DNA from: Prorocentrum cordatum
Lineage: Eukaryota; Sar; Dinophyceae; Prorocentrales; Prorocentraceae
Assembly (NCBI GenBank): GCA_963575745.1
Contig: CAUYUJ010000714.1
Coordinates: 514,258 to 578,257 of the forward strand
Length of the DNA stretch: 64,000 nt
Direction of reading: 5' to 3'
How positions within the stretch are numbered: the first letter of the stretch is position 1; every line of letters starts with the position of its first letter. The translations under genes were made by a program, and so were the position numbers. Shown here piece after piece: positions 10,521 through 20,619 of this stretch. The notes below the pieces were generated by a model. It searched no databases, was not told the DNA's origin, and was given only the letters and a program-made list of their open reading frames with translations.

Positions 10521-11176
10521 AGGACGCCGCGCGCTCCGCCGCGCCCGCTGCTCGACGCGCACCTTCTGCACGCGCGCGGGTGCGCGCGCGCCTTCTGCAC
10601 GTGAGCGCGGGCACAGATTCTCGACGTCGGCGCCGCTCGCAGTGGCGATTGCGGGGAGCGCAAGGGTTTTCTTGGAAGACATGATCTGAGGCATCTTAGG
10701 GCATATTTGTCGTCGATCCGTGAGCTTCTAGGAGCTTCTGTGGGTACTGGAGCCATCAGGGGGTAAGACATCTTGGTCGGGCACGCACCTGCTGGCAAGC
10801 CGTTTGCTTATTTGATGTGCTTGCTGTACCCTCTGCCGGCGAATTCCTGTGTCTCACTCGACGAGGATGTCGGACCCTTGTCAAGGGTAGGGTCCTCAAA
10901 GTCATCGCGATTGTCGACCACTCGATGCTCTTTGGCTTAACGACGCCCGCCGACACCATGGATCGCAGCGCCAACGGTCGGCGACTTCGACGGCTGTGGT
11001 TTGCAAAGGGTTCGGCTTGCAACCCGCGCCCTGGGGTGGGCGGGCGAGGATCTCGACAGAGGTTCCCCGCCGCGCCCCGACGGGGGCTCACCAAACCTTT
11101 GGCGAAACGTCGTGCCGACCGCAAACCACACCCCGGCGCAACAACACACATCGCACAGCCCTCCCGAAATTAAGAC
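10520..11176. other. No gene seen
   Basis: GC-rich unique sequence with CGCGCG stretches at 10540-10610. No coding domain on either strand. Confidence 0.4.
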
Positions 11177-11181
11177 TTGAT

Positions 11182-11366
11182 TCGGCTACACGCAAGAGTG
11201 ACCCTGGGCAAGAGTGACCTTGTAGTTCGCGGATTAGGGGGGGCGCAAGTGGCCAAATCCAAGCGCGCAAGCAGCCACCATCGCATCGCGCTCAGCGGTC
11301 AGGGGGACCTCAGTGAGCCCGCACCAAAGGTCACTCCGGCGAGGGGTCACTCTTACGTGTAGTCGA
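11182..11366. mobile_element. TCGG-CTACAC family MITE, copy 2 (complete, 185 bp)
   Basis: Left end TCGGCTACACGCAAGAGTG; the right end inverted is TCGACTACACGTAAGAGTG. The flanking 5-bp duplication is TTGAT (11177-11181 and 11367-11371). The second inverted word GAGTGACCTT occurs just inside both ends. Confidence 0.9.
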
Positions 11367-11371
11367 TTGAT

Positions 11372-11577
11372 GGGGGCAATGAATTCTGCGCATCCCGCCC
11401 CAGGCCCCGACCACGTTGGCCCGAGTTCCGCTCGGCGATCGCCCTCACCCATATTGGCAAGGGGCAAAGGGGCCGCGGACGACACGGTCTCAATGCGACC
11501 TCGCGGCACTCCGAGGTAAAACCCTTTGACCCTACAAACTTGATTCACCCCGAATTGCTTGTCCGTTGAATCCACAG
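11372..11577. other. Unique stretch without gene
   Basis: No repeat partner and no coding domain. Confidence 0.35.
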
Positions 11578-11692
11578 GGAATACTTCGAATGCTCCATAG
11601 ATCAAAGGATCATTCAGCGTATGTTCGCAGATTCGACGACGCAAATCACTTTGGGAATAAATCAATTCTGCATTCGACAACCTACTCGACCG
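11578..11692. repeat. 115-bp dispersed repeat, copy 1
   Basis: Shares TACTTCGAATGCTC, TGTTCGCAGA, AAATCAATTCTG and CCTACTCGA in order with 14456-14570. Confidence 0.65.
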
Positions 11693-11860
11693 GGGGGTCC
11701 GGCCGCGGCCGAGCCCCCCGTGGACTTCGAGACCCCTCCCGCCCCGCGAGGCAGGCGGGAGGCAGGTCCGGAGGGGGGGGGGGGGGGCAATGGCAGGACG
11801 GCGGCGCAAAATCAGGGCCGATCCAAAAATGAGGCCGACGCTGCAGCGGCAGCATCACCT

Positions 11861-11986
11861 CGCCGTCGCTCGGACGTCCATTCCCCTGTGCATGTTTCGG
11901 CGTCGTGCGTGCATCTTTTCGAAGGATGCCCCAGCATGCTCCTCGATGCCCTCGCCGAGGAACATGCACACGTCCGAGCGATGCCA
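11861..11986. repeat. 127-bp dispersed inverted-repeat element, copy 2
   Basis: Ends GTCGCTCGGACGTCC and ACGTCCGAGCGATGCCA; interior ATGCTCCTCGATG conserved with copies at 1612 and 50711. Confidence 0.7.
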
Positions 11987-12130
11987 CGTCGCATCCCGAG
12001 GCGCCAGAAACGTTCCGATTGCAACGAGAGTCATGGGAGAGGCCACGTCATAAAATCCGGTGTAAGCAGGAGCAGCACGCGGATGGAGCGAGCCACTCCA
12101 GCGAGCCACTCCCCGGCCATCTTTGGTAAA

Positions 12131-12276
12131 CGAGCGCGTTCCACGACTCGCAAGATGACTACTCGCAACTGGCCTGGATCCGCCGCGGGGGATCTACGAT
12201 CCACTGCATCGAGGCGAATCTGTGTTTTTTTTTCGGGACGTTTGCGAGTAGGCACTTTGCGAGTAGTGGAGCGCGC
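12131..12276. mobile_element. Foldback MITE, about 37-bp arms
   Basis: The left arm GAGCGCGTTCCACGACTCGC and following ACTACTCGCAA are repeated inverted at 12240-12276. The loop includes a T run. No target duplication identified. Confidence 0.7.
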
Positions 12277-12985
12277 TCGGTGATTTGGGGGACAGCGGAG
12301 AGCAGTGCACTCATGTTGGGCAGTTGTGCAGGAGGAGGGAGGCCGGGAGGAGAGGCCCGCAAGGAAGCAAGCGGCAGCGCGCTGGGGGGTTGAGGTGAGC
12401 GGGGGCAGGCCCTCTCAGAAGGCGGCGGGCCCCAGGCCTTCTGAGGAGCCCCGCGCGGCGTCGGAGAAGGATCAGGACGCTTCGCAAAGAGGCCGGAGGG
12501 CTCATGAGCCTTTTTCGAAGACCCGCCCCCCCTCTGCCTTCCTCGGCAGGCGCGCCGCCGAGGGAAGGCAGGGTGGGGTGTGGAGGAGGGCGAGGGCAGA
12601 GGGGAGGGGCGGGAAGGGGGGGAGGGGAGGCAGGGAGGGAAGGGCAGGAGGAGGGAGGCAGGGAGGGAAGGCCAGCAGGGAGGGGGGGGGCAGGGAGGGG
12701 AGGAGAGGGAGGGGAGGAGAGGCAAGGGGGGGACAAGAAGAGGAGGGCAGGGAAGGAAGCGGGCATGGCGGTTGAGGCGTCGACTCCTCGGGCATGCGGC
12801 GGCCATCTGCCGACACCCCAGTCGCGGCCAGGGCGCCGGGTGGTGGCCCTGGTCCGTACAAGGCGCTCGAGCTCTGGCGGGTGAACGGCAGGCCCCCCTC
12901 CCCCGTCCAGATCCTCCTCCCTCCACCAGACTGCCTCCGTCTGCGTCACTCCCCCGTCTGCATCCACCCTCCTCCCTTCTCCTTT
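12277..12985. repeat. Purine-rich GGGAGG low-complexity region
   Basis: GGGAGG/GGAGGGCAGG repeats are densest at 12590-12760. Open frames are R/G/E-rich artefacts. No gene. Confidence 0.75.
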
Positions 12986-13142
12986 GCTTCTCCTTCTAGT
13001 CCTCCTCCTCCTCCTCCTCCTCCCTCCCTCCCTCCCTCCCTCCCTCCCTCCTCTCTCTCTCTCCTTCTCCCGCTCTTCCTCCTCCTCCTCCTCCTCCTCC
13101 TCCTCCTCCTCCTCCTCCTCCTCCTCCTCCTCCTCCTCTCTC
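12985..13142. repeat. CCT / CCCT / CTCT microsatellite
   Basis: Consecutive runs of CCT, CCCT, CT and again CCT. Confidence 0.95.
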
Positions 13143-13395
13143 CTCACTTGGGACCAGTCCTTGGCCCTCGGCAAGTTCGAGGATGTGAGGCCTTTTCTCA
13201 CTTTCTGGAGGGTCGGGTGGTCGATGGTCTCCTCCATCTCTGTGCAGGATGAGCTGGAGACGGTGCATTCTGTGCTGACCACCCCTCCGAGACTTTAAAA
13301 GGCGATTCCTCGCTGCACGCATCGAGTGCTGGCAGCATCGGCGCGCCCTCGAGCACCACCTCGCCAGGCGCCACGACCCAGCGGGCCCCAGGTTA

Positions 13396-13474
13396 CCTTC
13401 GGACCTGGGGCAGAAGAACGTCCCTCGAGAACGTGAAGCCCTCCGCGGGCCAAAGCGCACAGCGCATCCGAAGG
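13396..13474. mobile_element. 79-bp TA-flanked mini-element, left copy
   Basis: Begins CCTTCGGACC and ends TCCGAAGG, flanked by TA at 13394-13395 and 13475-13476. Nearly identical to 13658-13736. Confidence 0.75.
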
Positions 13475-13476
13475 TA

Positions 13477-13655
13477 CTCCAGATTTCGTAATAAAGGGAG
13501 GGGGGTCTCATTTCGGGGGGGGTCTCTTCCAGGCTATCTTGGAGAGCCTGGGGGGGTCTGGGGACGATGTTCTGGAGGGTTCTCCCACGGGGGGGGTCTG
13601 AAATGGCTTGTCTTGGAGGGTCCAGACCCCCTCCCTTTTATTACGAAATCTGGAG
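13477..13655. mobile_element. 179-bp Stowaway-like MITE
   Basis: Near-perfect inverted ends of about 32 bp starting CTCCAGATTTCGTAATAAA, flanked by TA (13475-13476, 13656-13657). It sits exactly between two 79-bp mini-elements and shares one TA with each. Confidence 0.88.
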
Positions 13656-13657
13656 TA

Positions 13658-13736
13658 CCTTCGGACCTGGGACAGAAGAACGTCCCTCGAGAACGTGAAA
13701 CCCTCCGCGGGCCAAAGCGCACAGCGCATCCGAAGG
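13658..13736. mobile_element. 79-bp TA-flanked mini-element, right copy
   Basis: Same ends as 13396-13474. The following sequence to about 14040 has patchy similarity to 27365-27575, so the mini-element belongs to a longer dispersed segment. Confidence 0.72.
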
Positions 13737-13738
13737 TA

Positions 13739-14243
13739 CCCTCCCCCAAGATGCACGATAACATCCCACAAGCACGGACGCCATCGAGAATAGCAACGAA
13801 GAGGCCATACACAATCTTTCAGCGCTCGGTGCGGATTTCTTGGGTCTGCGCTGGACCCCCTCCCTGGTGCGCGGAGTGCGACAAGGGCGGCGCCAGAGGC
13901 GCCGCCAAGGGGGCCCAGCGCGGATCCAAGATATCCGCGAAGAGCGCCGAAAACCTATGTTTATGCCGTTTTCCTTCGTCGAACATCCGGGTGCCCTCCC
14001 TGGACTGGTCTCGATCGTGTACCTCGGTCCGACTCCGTGGTATCGCGGCCTGAGGGCCTGCTTTGGCACATGGGAGGGAGGGAGGGGCCCGTCGCAAGGC
14101 GGCCGGCGGGCCGCGCGCGCTTTTTGCTCGCGAGGGCGGCCGCGTCGAAAAACGGCCCGGTCGTTTCTGCCGCCGGCCTCGCCCGTCGGGGCCCGGGAGG
14201 GTACCATTGGTCGATTAGGGGATCGGCTGCAAATTAGAGGAAA
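13739..14243. other. Dispersed segment remnant, no gene
   Basis: Patchy similarity to 27400-27580 (CCAAGATGCAC, TGTACCTCGGTCCG words). Open frames are not family-like. Confidence 0.4.
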
Positions 14244-14395
14244 GAGAACTAATTATGCACATACACCGATTCTGACCAGGTCCATCCTGAGCCCAGGATC
14301 GGTGCATACGCCCGCTACCTTGGCCAGGAATGTATATGCACCGATCCTGGGTCAAGGATGGGCCTTGACAGGATCGGTGCATGTGTATAGTTCTC
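14244..14395. mobile_element. Long-hairpin foldback element
   Basis: Arms of about 62 bp are inverted copies (GAGAACT ends, ACCGAT-CTG and CCAGGATCGGTGCATA blocks) with a loop of roughly 25 bp. AT-richer than its flanks. No coding capacity. Confidence 0.8.
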
Positions 14396-14455
14396 CTCGC
14401 CCGAAAAATCAGCTGAAACCCCATCATTGGAATTTTCGCTGGATCTGCAGAACAA

Positions 14456-14570
14456 GTACTTCGAATGCTCGTAGGTCTTCGAACGTTCGACGTGCTTGTT
14501 CGCAGACCCGGCCAACGAAGCAATGCTGGGGTAAATCAATTCTGTGGTCGATCACCTACTCGAATTGGAC
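14456..14570. repeat. 115-bp dispersed repeat, copy 2
   Basis: Partner of 11578-11692 (see shared words there). Directly downstream of the hairpin element. Confidence 0.65.
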
Positions 14571-14639
14571 ACGAGTTGGTGGATTGTCTTCTTCTCCTCG
14601 AGTGTCAGGGTGGCGGAAAGGATTCTCTCCCTCTTCTGC

Positions 14640-14945
14640 GGACGGCCCTGCCCGAACGGCCATTGATCAGCCGGCTGTGCGTAGGTGAAGCTGCCCTGGG
14701 AGAAAGCACGCGCTGCACGTATGAATCGACCAGTCGTGTCTAGGCAGTGCTGCAAAACGACAAGGCGTGCGTGGCAAATTCCACCCCCGCCCCCGAGCAA
14801 TCATACATCGGCCAGTTGTGTGCAAAAAAGGCTGCACAACGATAAGGCACGCGTTGCAACACGCTTGCAGACTATTCATCCGCCGGTTGTGCGCAGGCGA
14901 AGTGTCCCCGCGATACGGCGTGTGTTGCAGCCATGCAAGCCATGC
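14640..14945. repeat. Degenerate tandem repeat of about 70 bp
   Basis: Repeated words CCGGTTGTGCG / CCAGTTGTGTGC, GGCGTGCGTGGCAA / GGCACGCGTTGCAA and ATTCATC recur roughly every 70 bp. Confidence 0.55.
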
Positions 14946-14982
14946 TGGAACCGCTCCCGACCAAAAAACCCAAGGTTTCTCT

Positions 14983-14989
14983 CTGTCTC

Positions 14990-15062
<73 letters not shown>

Positions 15063-15085
15063 ATATATATATACACATATAAACA
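14983..15085. repeat. CTGT tetranucleotide then CT/TA microsatellite
   Basis: About 14 CTGT units followed by CT and TA dinucleotides. Sequence to about 15600 is mixed, with CTCTCGAACGTA words repeated near 15105-15125 and 15580-15600. Confidence 0.93.
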
Positions 15086-15089
15086 TATC

Positions 15090-16235
15090 TAACGTAGCCC
15101 TCTCTCGAACGTATTCTCTCGAACGTAGTTGTCTCCCGACTGTCCCTCTCTCTCTCTCTTTCGCTTTCTTTCCTCCCTAGATGCTGTGCCGTGAGAAAAG
15201 ATCATCATTTTTTTGAAAGGCTGGCGCAACGTGGAGCGGATGTGCCCTGTTTGGCGCGCGGAGACTGGTACAATGCGACGGGAGTGGAGCTGCGCCACCG
15301 GGTGACGGGCAACCTCGGGCTTGTACCTCCCATTCTGCTTCTGTAATACTAAGCGGGATGGCGGCTCGAAAACTGCGAACCGCGTAGAGCTTCGTCAGAC
15401 AAAAAATCTGACCAGGTTCGAACGTCGGTTCCAAACAATAGAAATATGTTCCAAACAACAGGAAAGTGGGCAAGCAGGCTCGAACCAGGCTTGAGCTCGG
15501 TTCCAAACATTAGACCGCCTTGCGCCGAGGGACAGATGGCAACGCCCCCGATCCTTTTTTTGTTCTCTCTCTCTCTCTCTCTCGCTCGAACGTAGCCATT
15601 TCTCAGACACAACTTTCTTTCCCTCTTTCTCGATCCTAGCCCTCTCTCTCCGTTTCTCTCACTCGATATGAGTCGAGATACCGGCGGACTGTGATAACAA
15701 TGAGTCTATAACGATATTTGTATATATATATATATATCCGTCGGGGGGTCGACAGATAATGACACCGAGAAATAGATACTGTGACCGTGGTTATCCTGTT
15801 GCTGCCACATGGACGTCCCATGGGTGTCGACAGATGAAGAAATCTGTATATCCTGCAGATGATGCGTGATTGTCCCGTCCGTGCATCTTCACATTGACAT
15901 GTCTTGATATCGATAGAGCGATAACTCAAGCGGTCAATGGGTGATGAGACCGGTCGAACTGGAGAGCAGATTGATATTGATGTGGTTCGATCGACTTATG
16001 TCCAAGGCAATGTAGGCATCGCGAAACCGATAGATCGTGATATCCTCCGATCGATTTATCTTACTACTTGCCAGCCCGTTGAGGAACGGGTCGGCAATGA
16101 TACTGATACAACTACCAATATGCATTGATTGCAATGTCAGGAAGAAGCCGCCATACTTTTGTACATTCTTCATTCCCCCGACACTGCTTGCATGCCGGGT
16201 TTCTTACTTTGCTCACTTCAGGGGCTGGATGGGTG
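15090..16235. other. About 1.1 kb without gene
   Basis: Includes GGTTCCAAACA words repeated at 15429-15510 and a TA run at 15719-15738. No coding domain. Confidence 0.4.
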
Positions 16236-16480
16236 GTGTCGGGTTCTCGCCACGTTGGGGGCCCGTGCTGCCTCGTGGGCGCCGCGCGTGGACGGCATGT
16301 CGAGGTTCCGCCACGCTGCGAGCCCGTGCCGCCTCGTGCGCGCCCTGCGCCCGAAGGAAGGGGGGGGGGTATGCTGGGATTGCGCCACGTTGCCGCCCGT
16401 GCCGCCTCGTGGGCGCCCCGCTCTTGGGGGGGTATGGTGGGATTGGGGCCGCATTGCCGCTCGCGTCTCCTCGTAACCAT
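16236..16480. repeat. Degenerate tandem repeat (60-75 bp)
   Basis: Three units share GCCACG-TG, CCCGTGCCGCCTCGTGGGCGCC. Confidence 0.6.
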
Positions 16481-16514
16481 TTTGCCGCCCGCGACGCCCC
16501 AGGGGCGCTTCGTG

Positions 16515-16690
16515 AACTTACGCGACATAGCTACCATCACATAGCGTGCACCGCATAGCTCAAACAGCATAGCTTACATTAAATAGCCGATACCCCATAG
16601 CTGCCACCTCCACTTCACACCACATGGCTCACGCGATATCTCACACCACGAACTTTTCACCACATAGCTTACACCGCATACCATCCACCT
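16515..16690. repeat. Short degenerate repeat of ACATAGCT-ACACC
   Basis: About nine loosely spaced ACATAGCTTAC/ GCATAGCT words. Confidence 0.55.
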
Positions 16691-16835
16691 CGGCAGTGCA
16701 ATCACGCAGCGTTTGAAGCCCGTGCTGGGTATCGCACACATGCAAGTCTGTATGCATGTGAATATAACAACCGCACGGACACAGAGGGTACCTATACACA
16801 GTACGTGGAATCGAAATTAGACCCAGCACGCAAGA

Positions 16836-17130
16836 TGAGCCATGTGACGTGCACAGGTATACTGAGCGAGACTTGAAAACCTGAGACCCCTTTTTACCCC
16901 CCTTTGCAACGTTGCCGTAACCAGTGGACAGCGCCCTGGTCTCGTGCCGCCGCTACACCAAGCACTGCAAACATGAAACGCCGCGGGACCCGCTGGCAAA
17001 TGCCCCTAGACCCCCCGATTCCATGTTGCTGCGATGCGCCGTGGATGAGAAGGGGGGGGCCCAGGCGCGCGGGCAATCGCGCTGCGCGTGCGATGTGTGG
17101 CGAGCGATGGCGATGACGACGATCGATGTG
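16836..17130. repeat. 295-bp direct repeat, copy 1
   Basis: Clearly similar to 18137-18430 over its full length (CAGGTATACTG-GCGAGACT, AGCACTGCAA, GCGCGTGCGATGTGTGGCGA, GACGATCGAT in order). Non-coding. Confidence 0.75.
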
Positions 17131-18136
17131 TAAATGTGGTTCGACTTGGCCTACGGCCGCCATGCCTGGGCCCATCCCTGGCGCGCCGCAGCCTGCGCGG
17201 CTGCCTGGCTGGCCACAAGTTCAGCAAATCAGCGGGTTCCACATGGCAATTGCCCGCGAGGCCCTTCCGCGCGATGGCAAGACCTTACGCAACTTCAGCC
17301 CCCGACTAATCGCAAAGGCATTGGCGCCCCAAAGGCGCCTGGAAATGGAGCGGGCGGCGGAGGTGGCGCGGCGGCGGCCGGCCAAGCGGCGGCGCGAGCT
17401 CAGCTCGCTGTCCCGCGCCGCAGTCTCGCGAGCTCGAGACCACTCCCAGCTCGTCGAAAGCGCGGACAGAACGCAGTGCCTGCACAGTGCCCGTGCGCAG
17501 TGCCCGCAACAGTGCCCCCCTGTGGGAAACCAAAGTGCCCGTGCCATCAGAAATTCGGAAAGCAAGAGGGTCAGTCTACAGATCTACAGAACACTTAGAA
17601 TCAATTGGAATCACGGGCACACGGGCACTGCCATGGGCCCTTCACGGGACACCATGCTTTGCGAGCGTGCGCAGCAGCGGCGCTAGTGCTGCGCCGCGGT
17701 AGTGCGGACTGCTCGCAGAGACGGCGTCAAGTGTGCCGACGCACCCCCGCGCGCGCTCGGGGATGCTGCGGCCAGTGACATTGCCGCGGTTCGTGGCCTT
17801 GATAATGGTGGACCTCAAGCGGTGCTTTTTCCCACCATGTGCATCGTCGGGCGGCTCCCGACCTCGTCGACGTGCTGGAAGCACGACCTCATCTGCAAAT
17901 GGTTGGGGGCACAGGAAAGCAGTGAAGGCCCCGCGTAGCGCTGCGACTCCAGCTTCGGAGCGTTCCCGCGCTTGAGCATGCTGGGCGGCGGCGTGACTCG
18001 GGAGCTGCTCACGCATCATCCTTTCACGCGCCAGCCTGTCCGCGCAGCGGGTCGTGGCGGGGCGACTGCATGTGTGGCGAAGCATTTCAACGGTAGATGG
18101 AAACTGTACTCGAACCAACACACAGAAAAAGGGCTA
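17131..18136. other. Spacer between 295-bp repeats, no gene
   Basis: GC-rich. Frames of 150-190 codons are open on both strands without domain resemblance. Confidence 0.4.
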
Positions 18137-18430
18137 GCTTACGTGCGCCGGTATACTGGGCGAGACTGAAGAGCCTGAGACATCACTTTAATCCCCCTGC
18201 CCAATGTTGTCGCAACCAATGGACAACGCCTGATCGCGCGCCGCCGGCACACTAAGCACTGCAAGGATTAAGCGCCGCGGGGCCCGTCGGCAAACCTTGA
18301 CCCCCCTTCAATGTTGCCGCGACGCGCCGTCCAAGGAGGGGGGCCAGAGGGGGCTCAAGCGCGCGGCGGGCAATAGCGCAGCGCGTGCGATGTGTGGCGA
18401 TGGAGATGCTGACGATCGATTTTGAGCGTT
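18137..18430. repeat. 295-bp direct repeat, copy 2
   Basis: Partner of 16836-17130. Confidence 0.75.
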
Positions 18431-18579
18431 TTCTTATTCGGCGTTTCGACATCGGGCGGAAGGGGGAGAGAGAGGGGTGGCGTCTGGCTCTGGACCTCTG
18501 CTTAGTGCGACTGTTTGCGACAGTGTGTCCTGTGGGGAGACTCCACCTGCTCGAAACAGGCGCAAAACACATCCAAGAT

Positions 18580-18780
18580 CCACTCCATGAGAGGCTTGGC
18601 CCGCGCCGATTGGCAAAACAATGAACGAGAAAACGATCACTTTGCAAATGTAGTTCAAGATCCAACATCCAAGATCCAATCCAAGATCCAACATCCAAGA
18701 TCCAATCCATGAGGGCCCGCGCCGATTGGCAAAACAATGAGTGAGAAAACGATCACTTTGCAAATGTAGTTCGATTTTCG
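18580..18780. repeat. Tandem duplication with ATCCAAGATCCAAC repeats
   Basis: A block containing CGCGCCGATTGGCAAAACAATGA, GAGAAAACGATCACTTTGC and AAATGTAGTTC occurs twice (about 18598 and 18719), separated by repeated ATCCAAGATCCAA. Confidence 0.7.
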
Positions 18781-18839
18781 TTTCCGCGCAGGGTACTCGG
18801 AAACGAATCTGGTTCTCGGGTGCGCCCACGGGGCGGGGT

Positions 18840-19420
18840 CCAAAGCGCCCCCTCGAGGCGCCGGCGGACGGCCCCAGAATGCCGCAAGAGGGCCCCAGGA
18901 CGGGCCAGGAGGGCCCCAAGAGGTCCCCTACGGGGCTTTTCAGACAGACCAGGAGGGCCCCAAGACGGCCCAAGACGCTCCAGATGTCCTCCAAACAATC
19001 CACAAGGCCTCCAAGACGCCCCGGGAGGCCTCCAAGAGCCCTCCCGAGAGAGCTTCCCGAAGCAAAAGCCGTCCCATTCCGTCAAGAGAATCTGCGATTT
19101 AAGCACATGCGACACTTCGGCCCTCACGGTGTCCACGACGGCCCCAGGGGCCTCCCAGAGGTTATCCCAAGAGGCCCACGACGGCCCAAGAAGCACCCGA
19201 GACGGCCCTCACAGGGGCTCAGGAAAAGGAGCTCGGATTGAAACTTCGAACCGTCCGCCCCAAAGGGGCCTCCGAAGCCGCCAGCATGCCCCCCAAAACC
19301 CCCCTCAAGAAGACCCCCAGAGGCCCCCCAAAGGCTCCCGGGGATTCCCAAGGGGCCTCCCGACAGGCCCCAGTCGCTCTGACCTCGAAACTCCACAACG
19401 ACCGCGCAACATCGCCGTCC
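18840..19420. repeat. CCAAGA-GGCC complex satellite, block 1
   Basis: Dense CCAAGAGGCCCC / CCAAGACGGCCC words of about 11-12 nt, all in the same orientation, interrupted by AT-richer segments of about 50 bp. The same sequence type is at 19850-20480, 25740-26190, 41300-46400 and 48650-48960. Confidence 0.8.
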
Positions 19421-19489
19421 AAACCCGATCAGCTACCGAACCGAAGCACAAATTAGTACGGCGACGGTCAGACAATCAATGTTTAAACT

Positions 19490-19637
19490 CATGTATATAC
19501 ACATATGTATATATACATCGGAATAGATGTATGTATGTATGTATGTATGTATGTATGTATGTATGTATGTGTGTATGTATGTACGTATGTATGTATTCAT
19601 GCATGTATGTATGTATGTCTATGTCTGTCTGTCTGCC

Positions 19638-19668
<31 letters not shown>

Positions 19669-19800
19669 ATGTATGTATGTATGTATGTATGTATGTATGT
19701 ATGTTTACACCTGTATATACATATACATATACATACATACATATATATATATATGTATATATATATGTATATATATATATATATGTATATATGTTCCTCT
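19490..19800. repeat. ATGT/CTGT/TA microsatellite
   Basis: ATGT runs, then CTGT, then ATGT again, ending in TATA/TATG dinucleotides. Cys-Met-Tyr-Val frames are artefacts. Confidence 0.95.
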
Positions 19801-19849
19801 CCCTCTATCTTTATAAGCCCGGGCGAGGGGAAAACCCATCCCCCCCCCC

Positions 19850-20480
19850 AAACCGGACTCCCGGGATCTGGGGCTTTGGGACCCTCCAGACGGGCCTCGA
19901 AGCGGCCACCAGGCCTCACATGGCGTTTTGCCAAGCCTTCCCAGCACACTAGGGCGATCAGGGGGGTCATCGGAGACGTCCCAGAGACCCCCAAGACAGC
20001 ACAAGAGCGCTCCAAGAGTGACCGGCGTGAACTCAAGATGGCCCAAGAGGCCTCCAGGACGGTCCCAAAGAGGCCCCCAACAGCACTCCCAAGAAGGCCC
20101 CCCGAGGCAAAAATCATTGATTATCTGTGGGTTTTTGGTAAATTTTAGTGTTCTCCTCTTTTCGGCTCCCGACGCTCCAAGACGGCGGTCTTCCGGGCGT
20201 CCGAAGCCGCCTGGGAGGCTCCCAAATCGCCCCACAACCATCCGAAAGGGCTTCCAGGCAGTCCAAGAGACCCCCAAAACGGCACAACACGGGTCGAAGA
20301 TGGCCCTCAGAGAGCCCCATGGCGGCCCAAAATGGCCCAAAGACGCCCTCCGAATAATTCCAAATCGTGATTCGGTCGTTCAGGGAGACCGCGGTTGGAG
20401 GCAGGGTGGCCCGAGGAAGCCCCCGGAGGCCCCCAGAATACGCCCAGGAGGTTTCCAGAAATCCTTAAGAAAGCCTGAAA
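19850..20480. repeat. CCAAGA-GGCC complex satellite, block 2
   Basis: Same type as block 1. It contains the AT-rich insert beginning AAATCATTGATT at 20108 that marks the higher-order units at 42-46 kb. Confidence 0.75.
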
Positions 20481-20619
20481 CAACTTTTGTGAGGCCCCTA
20501 CAGGCTCTCCAAGGAGGAGCCTCCGCAACAAAGAGCTGAGGAGGATGGGGAGAATGCGCAGGGCATGGCGAAAATAAGGCAAAGAAGCATGGAGGAAGGA
20601 TAACGACTAACATTATTAT

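Noticed and set aside
9635-10684. 350-codon plus-strand open frame
   Set aside because: Starts inside a MITE, second half is repeat translation, no recognisable domain; kept only as an unassigned stretch.
15588-15610. CGTAGCCATTT resembling the spliced leader
   Set aside because: Only 11 matching bases, and the preceding CTCGAACGTAG is part of a local repeat (15105-15125).
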